Notes: generated by a model from the sequence alone, not told the origin. A stretch of DNA of 64,000 bases from Bacteroides sp. (GCA_014802265.1 JAAVCP010000052.1:1-64000); one strand, 5' to 3'; positions 50,855 to 60,286 are shown, counted from the stretch's first letter. Program-made: numbers and translations.

Positions 50855-51454
50855 TCAATGAACGTGAGAGTGGCTTTCATGTGAGGCACCGCCGAACAGA
50901 CGGCGAATCTCGTGAGGGGCAAGATATGGAATAACGTCAGTGCCGGGTTGGAACTCATAGCTGATACCATCGATATTATGGGTCTCCATCACACTGAGCA
51001 TCACTTTCTTATCTACTGTAAGAGGAACATATACCTTTGATTCCTTTACTACAGCAGGCCAATGCTGATTGCCGAGAGCATGTCCAAGTTCCACAGAGAT
51101 ACGTATGATTTCAAGGGGATTTCTGTCAACCAATCCGCTCATGTCGATTACAAGGACATTGCTTAGGTCAAGGCGCAGAATAGCGGCATTCCCTTTTTCG
51201 GGGTCGAAAGCCACGATATCGCCGTCGATTACACGTGATCCACGCTTAAGAGCGATGGGAAATTCGTGACCGTGATCGCTGGTGACGAGAAAACGGCTCT
51301 TTTGTGCAGTCCATTGATCAAGATAAAGATTCTCTATGTGGACATCTTTGAGACGTTCAGCCCATTCCGGCTGATGTATATTGCCGATAATTTCGGTGAT
51401 TACATCCATAGTTCTATGTTGATTATTAATTAGAAACTGATTGTAATAAGGCAT
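50855..51454 (-). CDS. ureE: urease accessory protein UreE
   Basis: LYLDQWTAQKSRFLVTSDHGHEFPIALKRGSRVIDGDI; short His-containing C-terminus; true start probably 51409 (MDVITEIIG). Confidence 0.92.
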   Translation of the reverse strand: MPYYNQFLINNQHRTMDVITEIIGNIHQPEWAERLKDVHIENLYLDQWTAQKSRFLVTSDHGHEFPIALKRGSRVIDGDIVAFDPEKGNAAILRLDLSNVLVIDMSGLVDRNPLEIIRISVELGHALGNQHWPAVVKESKVYVPLTVDKKVMLSVMETHNIDGISYEFQPGTDVIPYLAPHEIRRLFGGASHESHSHVH

Positions 51455-51456
51455 AA

Positions 51457-51491
51457 AGACAGGGCGCGACCACGCGGGCCACGCCCTGTCT
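51457..51491 (-). terminator. intercistronic GC-rich stem-loop between ureC and ureE
   Basis: agacagggcg...cgccctgtct; no clear U-tract. Confidence 0.55.
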
Positions 51492-51516
51492 GAGTATCTT
51501 AGAGTAGGTTTTTATA

Positions 51517-53235
51517 TTAGCTGAACCAGTAGAGCTGGGCAAGTGGGAGTTCCTTAGCCGGTGGCACAGTGGCAAGGATACCGTCAACGTAAACGTTGAA
51601 TGTCTCCGGATCCACTTCGATGTGCGGAAGAGCTGTGTTGCGAACCATGTCTTCCTTAGAGAGCTGGCGCACGCCGTGAACAGGATAGAAGATGTTGTCA
51701 GTGCCGATGCGTTCTGCTATGCCGTCAGCGTATGAAGCCTGAGATACGAAACGAGCGCAAGTGCGCGGCATTGCCTTGCCAAATGCACCAAACATGGGAC
51801 GCATGATCTTAGGCTGCGGAGTGGGAAGCGAAGCATTTGGATCGCCCATATTTGCCCAGTTGATAAGACCACCCTTGATGACCATCTTCGGTTTTGTGCC
51901 GAAGAAAGCCGGTTCCCAAAGCACGAGGTCAGCCATCTTGCCGACTTCGATAGAACCGAGAAGGTCAGAGATACCGTAAGTGATAGCCGGGTTGAGGGTG
52001 ATTTGAGCGAGGTAGCGGAGCACACGGAAGTTATCGTTGTTATCGCTGTCTTCGGGCAATTTACCACGAACCTGCTTCATGTAAGAAGCCATCTGGAATG
52101 TACGCATGAACGATTCGCCTACGCGACCCATAGCCTGCGAGTCGGAAGACACCATTGAGATGATACCGAGATCGTGGAATACGTTCTCAGCAGCCTGTGT
52201 CTCAGGACGTACACGGCTCTCTGCGAAAGCAACGTCAGAAGGAATCAACGGGTTGAGGTTATGGCATACCATGATCATGTCAAAGAGCTCAGCCTGAGAG
52301 TTGATGCCGAAGGGAAGAGTCGGGTTGGTTGAAGAAGGAAGCACGTTTGCCATAGAAGCCACCTTCAGAAGGTCAGGAGCATGACCGCCGCCGGCACCCT
52401 CAGTATGGTATGTATGGATTGTGCGTCCGTCGATTGCTGCGATTGAGTCTTCAACATAGCCACCCTCGTTGAGTGTATCAGTGTGGATAGCAACCTGTAC
52501 GTCATAATAGTCGGCAGACTTCATACAAGCCTTGATGGCTGCGGGAGTTGAACCCCAGTCCTCATGGATCTTGAAACCACAAGCTCCTGCTACGATCTGC
52601 TCGTTGAGAGTCTCTGCTACAGATGAGTTACCTTTGGCAAGGAAGCCCATGTTGATGGGAAGACCTTCGGTAGACTCAAGCATTTTTTGGATATTCCATT
52701 TGCCTGAGGTAATGGTTGTACCGTTAGTGCCGTCAGTAGGACCGATGCCACCGCCGATAAGGGTAGTTATACCGTTGCTGAGGCAGTCGTATGCCTGCTG
52801 CGGGGAGATAAAGTGTACGTGTCCGTCAATACCTGCAGCTGTAAGGATAAGGTGTTCACCTGAGATTGCATCGGTTGAAGGACCTGTGCAAAGAGTAGGA
52901 GTAACACCCTTCATGATATTGGGGTTACCACCTTTACCGATACCGGCAATCTTACCGTCTTTAACGCCGACGTCAGCCTTGATGACACCTAAAACAGGGT
53001 CAAGGATAGTAACGTTGGTAATAATAAGATCTACAGAACCGGCAGCAGAGGTGATGGTGTTGGCTGTGCCCATGCCATCGCGGATAGTCTTGCCACCGCC
53101 ATAAACGATTTCGTCGCCAAGCACGCGGAGATCTTTCTCTATCTCAACATAAAGGTCAGTATTGCCAAGGCGGATTTTATCACCCACTGTGGGGCCAAAC
53201 AAGTTATTATTTTCTTGTCTTGATATTGTTGCCAT
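51517..53235 (-). CDS. ureC: urease subunit alpha (catalytic)
   Basis: [29 protein letters not shown] (carbamylated Lys), [30 protein letters not shown]. Confidence 0.99.
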   Translation of the reverse strand: MATISRQENNNLFGPTVGDKIRLGNTDLYVEIEKDLRVLGDEIVYGGGKTIRDGMGTANTITSAAGSVDLIITNVTILDPVLGVIKADVGVKDGKIAGIGKGGNPNIMKGVTPTLCTGPSTDAISGEHLILTAAGIDGHVHFISPQQAYDCLSNGITTLIGGGIGPTDGTNGTTITSGKWNIQKMLESTEGLPINMGFLAKGNSSVAETLNEQIVAGACGFKIHEDWGSTPAAIKACMKSADYYDVQVAIHTDTLNEGGYVEDSIAAIDGRTIHTYHTEGAGGGHAPDLLKVASMANVLPSSTNPTLPFGINSQAELFDMIMVCHNLNPLIPSDVAFAESRVRPETQAAENVFHDLGIISMVSSDSQAMGRVGESFMRTFQMASYMKQVRGKLPEDSDNNDNFRVLRYLAQITLNPAITYGISDLLGSIEVGKMADLVLWEPAFFGTKPKMVIKGGLINWANMGDPNASLPTPQPKIMRPMFGAFGKAMPRTCARFVSQASYADGIAERIGTDNIFYPVHGVRQLSKEDMVRNTALPHIEVDPETFNVYVDGILATVPPAKELPLAQLYWFS

Positions 53236-53259
53236 AAATTTCTTTTATTATAGTGGGTG

Positions 53260-53811
53260 TTAAGATTTTGAAGTATATTCAGCGTCAGCCTCATCTTCAG
53301 TGACATTCTTAAAGCCGTATTCTTCCATACGCTTGAATGCACGAATCTTGTGGGGGTAATATGTCGGTGTGTCTTCAAGACCTGCATAACCGTCAACAAG
53401 GTCATTGAAGCCGATGATACGCATCTTGCCGGCGAATGTCACGAGTTCCACCTCTTTCTCCTCACCGGGTTCGAAACGCACGGCAGTAGTGGCGGGTATA
53501 TTAAGATGGTAGCCGAAGGCAGCCTTACGGTCAAATTCCATGTAGCGGTTCACCTCAAAGAAATGGAAGTGAGAGCCTATCTGAACGGGACGGTCACCGG
53601 TGTTGCGCACTTTAAGTTTTACGGTACGGCGGTCAGCATTGTAAGTCAAATCACCGTCAGCCAAGATTACGCCGCCAACCGGCACATATGTGGCTGGCTT
53701 GAATCCCGGTGTGTTGGGATATGCTATTGCGGGTTTGCCGGGGAAGATACCCTGTGGTGTAGAATAAGTTGGAGTAGTTGCTGAGTCTCCCTGTGGATTA
53801 TTTGTTGCCAT
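53260..53811 (-). CDS. ureB: urease subunit beta (extended)
   Basis: VGGVILADGDLTYNADRRTVKLKVRNTGDRPVQIGSHFHFFEVNRYMEFDRKAAFGYHLNIPA core within a 183-aa protein. Confidence 0.96.
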   Translation of the reverse strand: MATNNPQGDSATTPTYSTPQGIFPGKPAIAYPNTPGFKPATYVPVGGVILADGDLTYNADRRTVKLKVRNTGDRPVQIGSHFHFFEVNRYMEFDRKAAFGYHLNIPATTAVRFEPGEEKEVELVTFAGKMRIIGFNDLVDGYAGLEDTPTYYPHKIRAFKRMEEYGFKNVTEDEADAEYTSKS

Positions 53812-53838
53812 GATTGATGATGAGTTTTACAGGGTTAA

Positions 53839-54141
53839 TTACTTAATGGGGTGATGGATGCTCACCAGACGACTGCCGTCAGTAAATACTGCCTCGACCT
53901 GGAGAAGCGTAATCATGTCGGCTACGCCTTCCATTACGTTCTCTTTCTTTAAGACGTTAGCTGCATCATGCATAACTTCTTCAACCGTCTTCCCTTCGCG
54001 GGCGCCCTCAAGCGCGCATGAGGTGATATAGGCCACTGACTCTGGGTAATTGAGTTTGAGCCCTTTTTGCAGACGTCGCTCTGCTATCATTCCGAGAGTG
54101 AGGAGCGTCAATTTGTCTTGCTCTTTGGGTGTTAGATGCAT
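53839..54141 (-). CDS. ureA: urease subunit gamma
   Basis: [53 protein letters not shown]. Confidence 0.98.
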   Translation of the reverse strand: MHLTPKEQDKLTLLTLGMIAERRLQKGLKLNYPESVAYITSCALEGAREGKTVEEVMHDAANVLKKENVMEGVADMITLLQVEAVFTDGSRLVSIHHPIK

Positions 54142-54270
54142 ACTTGTTGATTTTATGGTTAATATCCGGGGGTAGGGCCACTACTCCTTTATTTTACGCA
54201 TATTTTGCGTTAATTTCACAAAATTATTAAAAACTTATGAGACTATCAACTTATAGATAGAAAATTTTTA

Positions 54271-55353
54271 TTATTTTGAAGATTTTTCTTTATTATTTTG
54301 AAGATCATCTACAAATTTATCCCATTCTGAGTCCCAATCGGAGTGACCGTTGTTCATCATGTTGAGCTTATACTGAGGAAGCAGAAACAGCCATGTGGCA
54401 ATACAGAACGGACCGGTAAGAGTGGGTAATCCAAAGGGTTCCATAAATACGTCAAGGGCTGCCTGAATAAAGAATGTAGCGATTATTGCTACCACTGTCC
54501 ATACGGCAGATTTAATATTTGGCTTATAGAAAGTGCACCCTATGGCAATACCGGTCAATACGGGACTGAACCCAAAGAGTCCGCTGGCAATATCACTTCC
54601 GTCGGCATGAAAAAGGATTGCCAATGCGAGTGATATCGCGGAACCTACCGCTGCCCAGAATGCTGCCCAACGGCTACAGACGGCAAGCGCAACAAGGAAG
54701 AAAATGCCGGTCACCCATGAATTTATCAGGAATACCTGCGACACGCCTTTGAGCCAATACACTACAAGCGATCCAAACGAGGTGTCAAGAGTAGGGGAGA
54801 AGTGATCTGCCAAAGCAGGAGTTGACAAGGATACGGGATCGAGTTCAGGAAGTATACGAGATGAGAGAAGGAACAGCCATGTCATCAAGACGAATGGGAA
54901 AGTGAGTGAGTTAATTTTGAAGGGTGCAAGGAAATTATTCATTCCGGTGCGTACCCATGTAGTAAGCATAGAGCAAAACACCAATGCCAACCACATTAGC
55001 CAGGTGTTGCCTAAGAATGTCGGGAATGCACACCCCACCAAGATACCGTTGAAGCCCCATAGTCCTTGGTCGCCACCCTTTGAACCACGTTCCATTATAT
55101 AGCCTGCGAGGGTAGAAACGATAAGCCCTACTACTGCACCCCATGCTACTGCAGGGGTATGACATTCGTAGGCACCCCAGAATATACCGGCAAGAAACAG
55201 TAAGCCGGTCCATGGACTCTGTTGAAACATTACTTGTCCCGCTCCGTCAAGAGTGGCAGTCACTGCGTTAGTAAATTTTGAATTTTCCATATCATACATG
55301 TTGATTATTACCAATGAAGCAAAAATAAAAAATAGAGGTGCCTGTGCGCACAA
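54271..55353 (-). CDS. UT-family urea transporter
   Basis: GAGQVMFQQSPWTGLLFLAGIFWGAYECHTPAVAWGAVVG; multiple TMs; adjacent to ureA; true start probably 55290. Confidence 0.93.
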   Translation of the reverse strand: MCAQAPLFFIFASLVIINMYDMENSKFTNAVTATLDGAGQVMFQQSPWTGLLFLAGIFWGAYECHTPAVAWGAVVGLIVSTLAGYIMERGSKGGDQGLWGFNGILVGCAFPTFLGNTWLMWLALVFCSMLTTWVRTGMNNFLAPFKINSLTFPFVLMTWLFLLSSRILPELDPVSLSTPALADHFSPTLDTSFGSLVVYWLKGVSQVFLINSWVTGIFFLVALAVCSRWAAFWAAVGSAISLALAILFHADGSDIASGLFGFSPVLTGIAIGCTFYKPNIKSAVWTVVAIIATFFIQAALDVFMEPFGLPTLTGPFCIATWLFLLPQYKLNMMNNGHSDWDSEWDKFVDDLQNNKEKSSK

Positions 55354-55363
55354 GCACCTCTAT
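55332..55363 (-). terminator. Rho-independent terminator of 55423..55986
   Basis: atagaggtgc...gcacctctat followed, on the minus strand, by a T-rich run. Confidence 0.8.
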
Positions 55364-55422
55364 AGTTATTACATTTTTTTGAGTATATGGTTCAAATATA
55401 TAGCAAAGTTCAAACAATTTAT

Positions 55423-55986
55423 TTATTTGAGAGCAATGCCATCATGAAATGCATTCCCCACACGTGAACCAAGCACTATGTAGCCATTATGGATCGGATC
55501 GAAAGTGATAAGCTCCATTTTCTCTACGTCAGGTTTGCCATCTTCAGCAAGATATGCCTCGTCACAGACAATATTCACGATTTCCGCAATCATATAGAAG
55601 CCGCTTTCCGATTCATAAAGTTTCTCTTTTATGCGGCATTCCATTGTCATTGGGAAACAGTCAAACACGGGTGCGTCTACATTCTCGGCTTTGGTCTGAT
55701 TCCAGCCTGCCTTGGCGATTTTGTCAGGCACTTTCTTTCCGCTTACGATTCCTACAAAGTCGGCTGCTTCCATTGTGGATTTTGTGGCGAATGCCAAAGT
55801 GAATTCACCGTTACGGTTGAGGTTATCGGTTGTGGCATGTGAGCCTAAGGAAATCATTATCTCATTCATGTCCCATTGTCCGCCCCATGCCGCGTTCATT
55901 GCGTTTGGAGTACCGTCGTTATCGTATGTGCCGATAATTAACACCGGCTGAGGAAGTAACCATGCTTTAGGTTTGAAATTTTTCAT
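55423..55986 (-). CDS. flavin reductase family protein
   Basis: KPKAWLLPQPVLIIGTYDNDGTPNAMNAAWGGQWDMNEIMISLGSHATTDNL. Confidence 0.9.
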   Translation of the reverse strand: MKNFKPKAWLLPQPVLIIGTYDNDGTPNAMNAAWGGQWDMNEIMISLGSHATTDNLNRNGEFTLAFATKSTMEAADFVGIVSGKKVPDKIAKAGWNQTKAENVDAPVFDCFPMTMECRIKEKLYESESGFYMIAEIVNIVCDEAYLAEDGKPDVEKMELITFDPIHNGYIVLGSRVGNAFHDGIALK

Positions 55987-56250
55987 AACGATTATATTTA
56001 TTGAAATTCAATATTTATAGGTTTTTAAGTGTAAATACTTTTTAAAAGTATTTTTTAGGCACTTTAGGAATTTGTCTTTGTAATTCATAACAAATTATGA
56101 TAAGAAAAAGATTTATAGGGCTGTTTATTCCCCAAAAAATTACTAACTTTGCGTAAACCTTGGAAGGAGACGCCGAGAATTATTGCTTCTGACAGCGACA
56201 AGCCGATTACTTGCAGCCCTCGATAGGTAATAATCTGTTATAAACCTGTT

Positions 56251-56574
56251 ATGAACTGGATTATACTTATTTTAGCCGGACTGATGGAGGTCGGCTTTAC
56301 ATTTTGTCTTGGGAAGACAAAAACTGCCACCGGCACGGCATTAGCTTGGTGGTGGGTTGGGTTCCTCGTAGCTCTTTCGTTGAGTATGTACCTGATGGCA
56401 AAAGCCTCTGAAAAGCTGCCCATAGGCACTGTCTATCCTGTATGGACCGGCATTGGAGCTGTGGGTGCAGTGATTGTAGGCATTGTATTCTTTAACGAGC
56501 CTGCCACTTTCTGGCGAATATTCTTTATAACCACCCTTATACTTTCAACTGTCGGACTTAAAATATTGTCATGA
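56251..56574 (+). CDS. SMR-family transporter, Gdx/SugE-like
   Basis: MNWIILILAGLMEVGFTFCLGKTK...KLPIGTVYPVWTGIGAVGAVIVGIVFFNEP. Confidence 0.93.
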   Translation: MNWIILILAGLMEVGFTFCLGKTKTATGTALAWWWVGFLVALSLSMYLMAKASEKLPIGTVYPVWTGIGAVGAVIVGIVFFNEPATFWRIFFITTLILSTVGLKILS

Positions 56575-57062
56575 TGGAAAGAAAAATGCGTCGTTTCAAG
56601 CAACTTCTTGCACTTGAAGAAACCAAAGTTATTTTGTCAAAGGGTTCTAACGGTGTCTTGTCGCTTGTTGATTCCACCGGGGAACCGTATGGAGTGCCAG
56701 TCAGCTATGCCTATGATGGTGAAAGTTGCATATATCTCCATAGTGCAGCAAAGGGGTATAAGATAGAATGCATAGAGAGTGAGTCACGTTGCTCTTTCTG
56801 TGTCGTAGGTCAGGATAGGATAATGCCTGAAGAATTTACCTCTTATTTCCGGAGTGTAATTGTAAAAGGCACTGTAAATATCGTGTCAGAACCGACAGAG
56901 ATAATGAAAGGCTTGCTGCTCCTGTGTGAAAAATATTCCCCTGGCGTTGATTCTGATTCGGAGATTTCAAAGTGTATCAGCCATGTGGCAGTGCTTCGTC
57001 TTGATATTGAGAGCATGACCGGTAAGGAAGCCATAGAGTTAGTAAGAAAACGTAAAGAATAA
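56571..57062 (+). CDS. pyridoxamine 5'-phosphate oxidase family (NimA-like) flavoprotein
   Basis: GVLSLVDSTGEPYGVPVSYAYDGESCIYLHSAAKGYKIECIESESRCSFCVV; overlaps the SMR gene by 4 nt. Confidence 0.85.
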   Translation: MMERKMRRFKQLLALEETKVILSKGSNGVLSLVDSTGEPYGVPVSYAYDGESCIYLHSAAKGYKIECIESESRCSFCVVGQDRIMPEEFTSYFRSVIVKGTVNIVSEPTEIMKGLLLLCEKYSPGVDSDSEISKCISHVAVLRLDIESMTGKEAIELVRKRKE

Positions 57063-57077
57063 AATTTTTCGAAAATA

Positions 57078-57587
57078 ATGATACGTATAAGAAAAGGCGA
57101 AGTAGCAGATATCGATGCTATAATGTCGTGTTATGACATTGCGCGACGCTATATGAGGGCATCAGGTAATCATAACCAATGGATAAATGGTTATCCGTCG
57201 CGGGAACTTGTGGCAGAAGACATAGCCCAGGGAGTTAATTATGTTGGGGTAGATGAAAACGGGGAAATAGTAATGGCATTTGCTTTCATAATAGGGAAGG
57301 ATCCGACATATTCACTTATTGAAGACGGAGAATGGCTCAACAATTTGCCCTATGGAACTATTCATAGACTCGGCTCCACAGGGAAATACAGAGGTGTTTT
57401 GAAGACATGTGTTGAATACTGCATGACAAAAATTCATAATATACGGCTTGATACTCACTCTGATAATCAGACAATGCAACAAGCTGCCCTAAGATTAGGT
57501 TTCACTCGGTGTGGCATTATATATTGCCAGGACGGGAGCCCACGCATCGCGTATCAGAAATATAAAAAGAGCCAGGTAATTTTATAA
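57078..57587 (+). CDS. GNAT family N-acetyltransferase
   Basis: IRKGEVADIDAIMSCYDIARRYM...LGSTGKYRGVLKTCVEYCM..NIRLDTHSDNQTMQQAALRLGFTRCGIIY. Confidence 0.9.
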   Translation: MIRIRKGEVADIDAIMSCYDIARRYMRASGNHNQWINGYPSRELVAEDIAQGVNYVGVDENGEIVMAFAFIIGKDPTYSLIEDGEWLNNLPYGTIHRLGSTGKYRGVLKTCVEYCMTKIHNIRLDTHSDNQTMQQAALRLGFTRCGIIYCQDGSPRIAYQKYKKSQVIL

Positions 57588-57689
57588 GATTTTTTGTGAT
57601 GAAAACACTTATCTTACCATTTCCTATGGTTTGATAAGTCAGGTATGGGTGGGGGTATTCAACTTTAATTTTTAATATTTGTCACAAAA

Positions 57690-57865
57690 TGCTCTTGCAT
57701 AATCGAGGAGAATAAGAATAGTGATACCTTTTGGTTGAATTTTTACCAAATGTAAAAATAGGACTGCAATATTTTAGAATGATCGCGGATCTTAAAGATT
57801 TATGTGGATGCAAAATAGATCTTGTAGAAAACAGTATGTTGCATCCAACCTGGTCTAAGTTGTAA
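57690..57865 (+). pseudogene. MNT-type nucleotidyltransferase antitoxin remnant
   Basis: Frame-hopping CSCIIEENKNSDTFWL / VEFLPNVKIGLQYFRMIADLKDLCGCKIDLVENSMLHPTWSKL*, matching the MNT C-terminal layout. Confidence 0.7.
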
Positions 57866-57886
57866 ATAATGATCGAATACTGATAT

Positions 57887-58230
57887 ATGAGAGAAGAAAT
57901 TAGAGATCCTCTTCGCCTTCAACATATTCTTGATGCTTATGAGCGATTAACAGATTTTTCCCAAATGGAAATTTACCTGAATTAAACGAGAAGGACATGT
58001 CCTATTTTGGTCTAATCAAAAATTTAGATATTATTGGTGAGGCAGCCTATAAATTGACACAAGAATTTGTCAATAGTTACCCGGAAACTGATTGGCGGTC
58101 AATAATCGCTATGCGGCATATAATGGTACATGGATATTATAAAGTTAACTCGGTATTCGTTAAGGAAATTATCCAGACAGATATCCCTATACTTTATCAA
58201 CAAATAAAAAATTATATCTCTGGTCATTAA
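57887..58230 (+). pseudogene. HepT-like HEPN (DUF86) toxin broken by one frameshift
   Basis: MREEIRDPLRLQHILDAYERLTDFSQ / NGNLPELNEKDMSYFGLIKNLDIIGEAAYKLTQEF...WRSIIAMRHIMVHGYYKV; R-x4-H motif RHIMVH present. Confidence 0.8.
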
Positions 58231-58252
58231 TCACTTATACATATATCATTGA

Positions 58253-58561
58253 GTAGCTGGTAAAATTATATATTCACCTGAGTATTGGCATTCCACTGAT
58301 TCCGGCAGCTTCTCCTTCGGTTACAACGCCTCCCTCTCCGCAGTCAATGTGGTCGGGGAAGTATCTGACAGGATACACGAGGTGACCGGACGCAGACTTT
58401 CCGTCGCATCCGTCAGGAGAATCCTTCATAATGTCTCGTTGTATCAACATATTAAGAAATTTATTGATGGTCAGAAATCCGACAGTCAGAAAAATAATTA
58501 CGTCCTGACGGACGAGATCTCGGCTAACTTATTGTTCTTCGGTGTCAGAGAGGGTGCCTGA
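58253..58561 (+). pseudogene. GC-richer gene fragment of unknown origin
   Basis: Open frame upstream of the called ATG: IYSPEYWHSTDSGSFSFGYNASLSAVNVVGEVSDRIHEVTGRRLSVASVRRIL...; composition differs from its surroundings. Confidence 0.4.
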
Positions 58562-58607
58562 ATTATTCAAAATTTAACGGATTATTGTTTTATATTTCTG
58601 ACATTTA

Positions 58608-58631
58608 AAAATCACAATATATTGTGATTTT
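58608..58631. promoter_or_regulatory. HipB-type operator, copy 1
   Basis: aaaatcacaat-at-attgtgatttt perfect palindrome upstream of the hip promoter. Confidence 0.75.
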
Positions 58632-58668
58632 ATTTGGTAGAACTACGAAAATTGATTATATTTGCGCT

Positions 58669-58692
58669 AAAATCACAACACATTGTGATTTT
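58669..58692. promoter_or_regulatory. HipB-type operator, copy 2
   Basis: aaaatcacaa-caca-ttgtgatttt; the two copies flank TATATTTG (58657-58664). Confidence 0.75.
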
Positions 58693-58700
58693 ATATTGAT

Positions 58701-58904
58701 ATGGATAGACGGAAAATAGGAGAAATAATAAAAAACAGACGTAAGAAACTGAATATTAATCAGCCTACTTTGGCGATGTTGGCTGGTGTAGGGCTAAATA
58801 CACTTGTAGCAGTTGAACGTGGTAATGGTAACCCAAAAATAGAAACGATCTTATCTATTCTTGATACCTTAGGATTAACAATTGATATAAAACTTAAAGA
58901 CTAA
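58701..58904 (+). CDS. HipB-like HTH antitoxin
   Basis: IGEIIKNRRKKLNINQPTLAMLAGVGLNTLVAVERGNGNPKIETILSILDTLGLTIDIKLKD. Confidence 0.92.
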   Translation: MDRRKIGEIIKNRRKKLNINQPTLAMLAGVGLNTLVAVERGNGNPKIETILSILDTLGLTIDIKLKD

Positions 58905-58909
58905 ACCAT

Positions 58910-59239
58910 ATGAGGCAATGCAAAGTATATGTGCATGGAATATATGCAGGCATAATGACGGAAACCGGTGCTCCAAAAGAATATATGTTTAAATATGACT
59001 CTGATTATCTACGACAAAATAAGGAGCCTGTCAGCCTTACTATGCCATTAAGGAAAGAACCTTATAGATCCCCGGTACTGTTCCCATACTTTTTCAATAT
59101 GCTTTCTGAAGGTGAAAATCGTGCTATGCAGTCTTCATATCTAAGAATTGACAAAGATGATGACTTCGGGATTCTCTTGGAAACAGCACAACATGACACC
59201 CCCGGAGCTGTAACTGTAAAACCGATAAATTATAATTAA
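58910..59239 (+). CDS. HipA N-terminal-domain protein (HipS-like)
   Basis: CKVYVHGIYAGIMTETGAPKEYMFKYDSDYLRQNKEPVSLTMPLRKEPYRSPVLFPYFFNMLSEGENRAM. Confidence 0.9.
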   Translation: MRQCKVYVHGIYAGIMTETGAPKEYMFKYDSDYLRQNKEPVSLTMPLRKEPYRSPVLFPYFFNMLSEGENRAMQSSYLRIDKDDDFGILLETAQHDTPGAVTVKPINYN

Positions 59240-59242
59240 AAT

Positions 59243-60241
59243 ATGGAGATTACTTGTTGTCCATCATTATTGACCGACGGCTTTTCAACCTATTCTCCTG
59301 CAGCACTTAAAGTTCTGTTTGACAGAAGAAATGTCAGTCACATTTTAGATTTTAGTTCTCCAACATCATCAAATTCAGATGGTAAGGAAGCTTTGAAGAA
59401 CACTGGTAGATTATCATTATCCGGAGCCCAATCTAAATTTGGTCTTGTTTTAGATAAGAATAATAAATTAAGATATTCAATAGAAAATGAGCAAAGTAGT
59501 TATATTTTAAAGCCACGTCCTACAGGTTATCAGATAATAAATCATGATTTTTGTGCCGCGAATGAGAACCTAACCATGCAGCTGGCTTCGCAAATATACG
59601 GTATAGAAACGGCTGCCAATGGTCTATGTATGTTTAAAGATGGACAAATGGCATATATTACTAAACGGTTTGATGTCCACCCTAACGGAAAGTATGCACA
59701 GGAGGACTTTGCCTCTCTGATGGGACTCACTAAGGCTAATGGAGGATCTGACTTCAAGTATTGTAACGGAAGTTATGAGGAATGTGGCGAGATTATAAAG
59801 AAGTATGTAAAATCTGCTATGGTTGACCTACTTAGGTTTTTTAGAGTGATCATTTTCAATTTTATCTCCCTTAATGACGATGCTCATCTTAAAAATTTTA
59901 GTTTGATAAATGATGGACAGGAGTATCATCTGTCTCCTGCCTACGATCTTGTGAATACCTCTCTTCAGGTTTATGAGCCACGAATCTTTGCCCTTGATAA
60001 TGGATTATTCAAGGAGGGCATGTATCTTAGCGATACACATCAAGTCTCAAGCAAAGACTTCGAAGAATTTGGACGCAGAATAGGATTACCACAGAAGGTA
60101 ATTAATCAAGAAATTTTACGCTTCACTACACCTAATGGTAAAGCTGATGCCCTTATTAATCGTTCATATTTATCGCCCATAATGAAAAAGTATTATCTGT
60201 CAAGTTATCATTACCGACAATCTATGATTCGTCCGAAATAA
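59243..60241 (+). CDS. HipA-like Ser/Thr kinase toxin (HipT-like)
   Basis: LSLSGAQSKFGLVLD Gly-rich loop, FISLNDDAHLKNFSLI catalytic motif, SPAYDLVNTS. Confidence 0.92.
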   Translation: MEITCCPSLLTDGFSTYSPAALKVLFDRRNVSHILDFSSPTSSNSDGKEALKNTGRLSLSGAQSKFGLVLDKNNKLRYSIENEQSSYILKPRPTGYQIINHDFCAANENLTMQLASQIYGIETAANGLCMFKDGQMAYITKRFDVHPNGKYAQEDFASLMGLTKANGGSDFKYCNGSYEECGEIIKKYVKSAMVDLLRFFRVIIFNFISLNDDAHLKNFSLINDGQEYHLSPAYDLVNTSLQVYEPRIFALDNGLFKEGMYLSDTHQVSSKDFEEFGRRIGLPQKVINQEILRFTTPNGKADALINRSYLSPIMKKYYLSSYHYRQSMIRPK

Positions 60242-60286
60242 AGCTACAGGTACAAAGATTTTGGAGTTGAAGTTTGTTATATAGGT

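Noticed and set aside
52532-53104. 190-aa plus-strand ORF opposite ureC
   Set aside because: Antisense to the highly conserved ureC; Pro/Ser-rich shadow translation.
56150-56250. Direct call of a guanidine riboswitch
   Set aside because: Sequence does not visibly match known guanidine riboswitch consensus motifs; kept only as a candidate structured leader.
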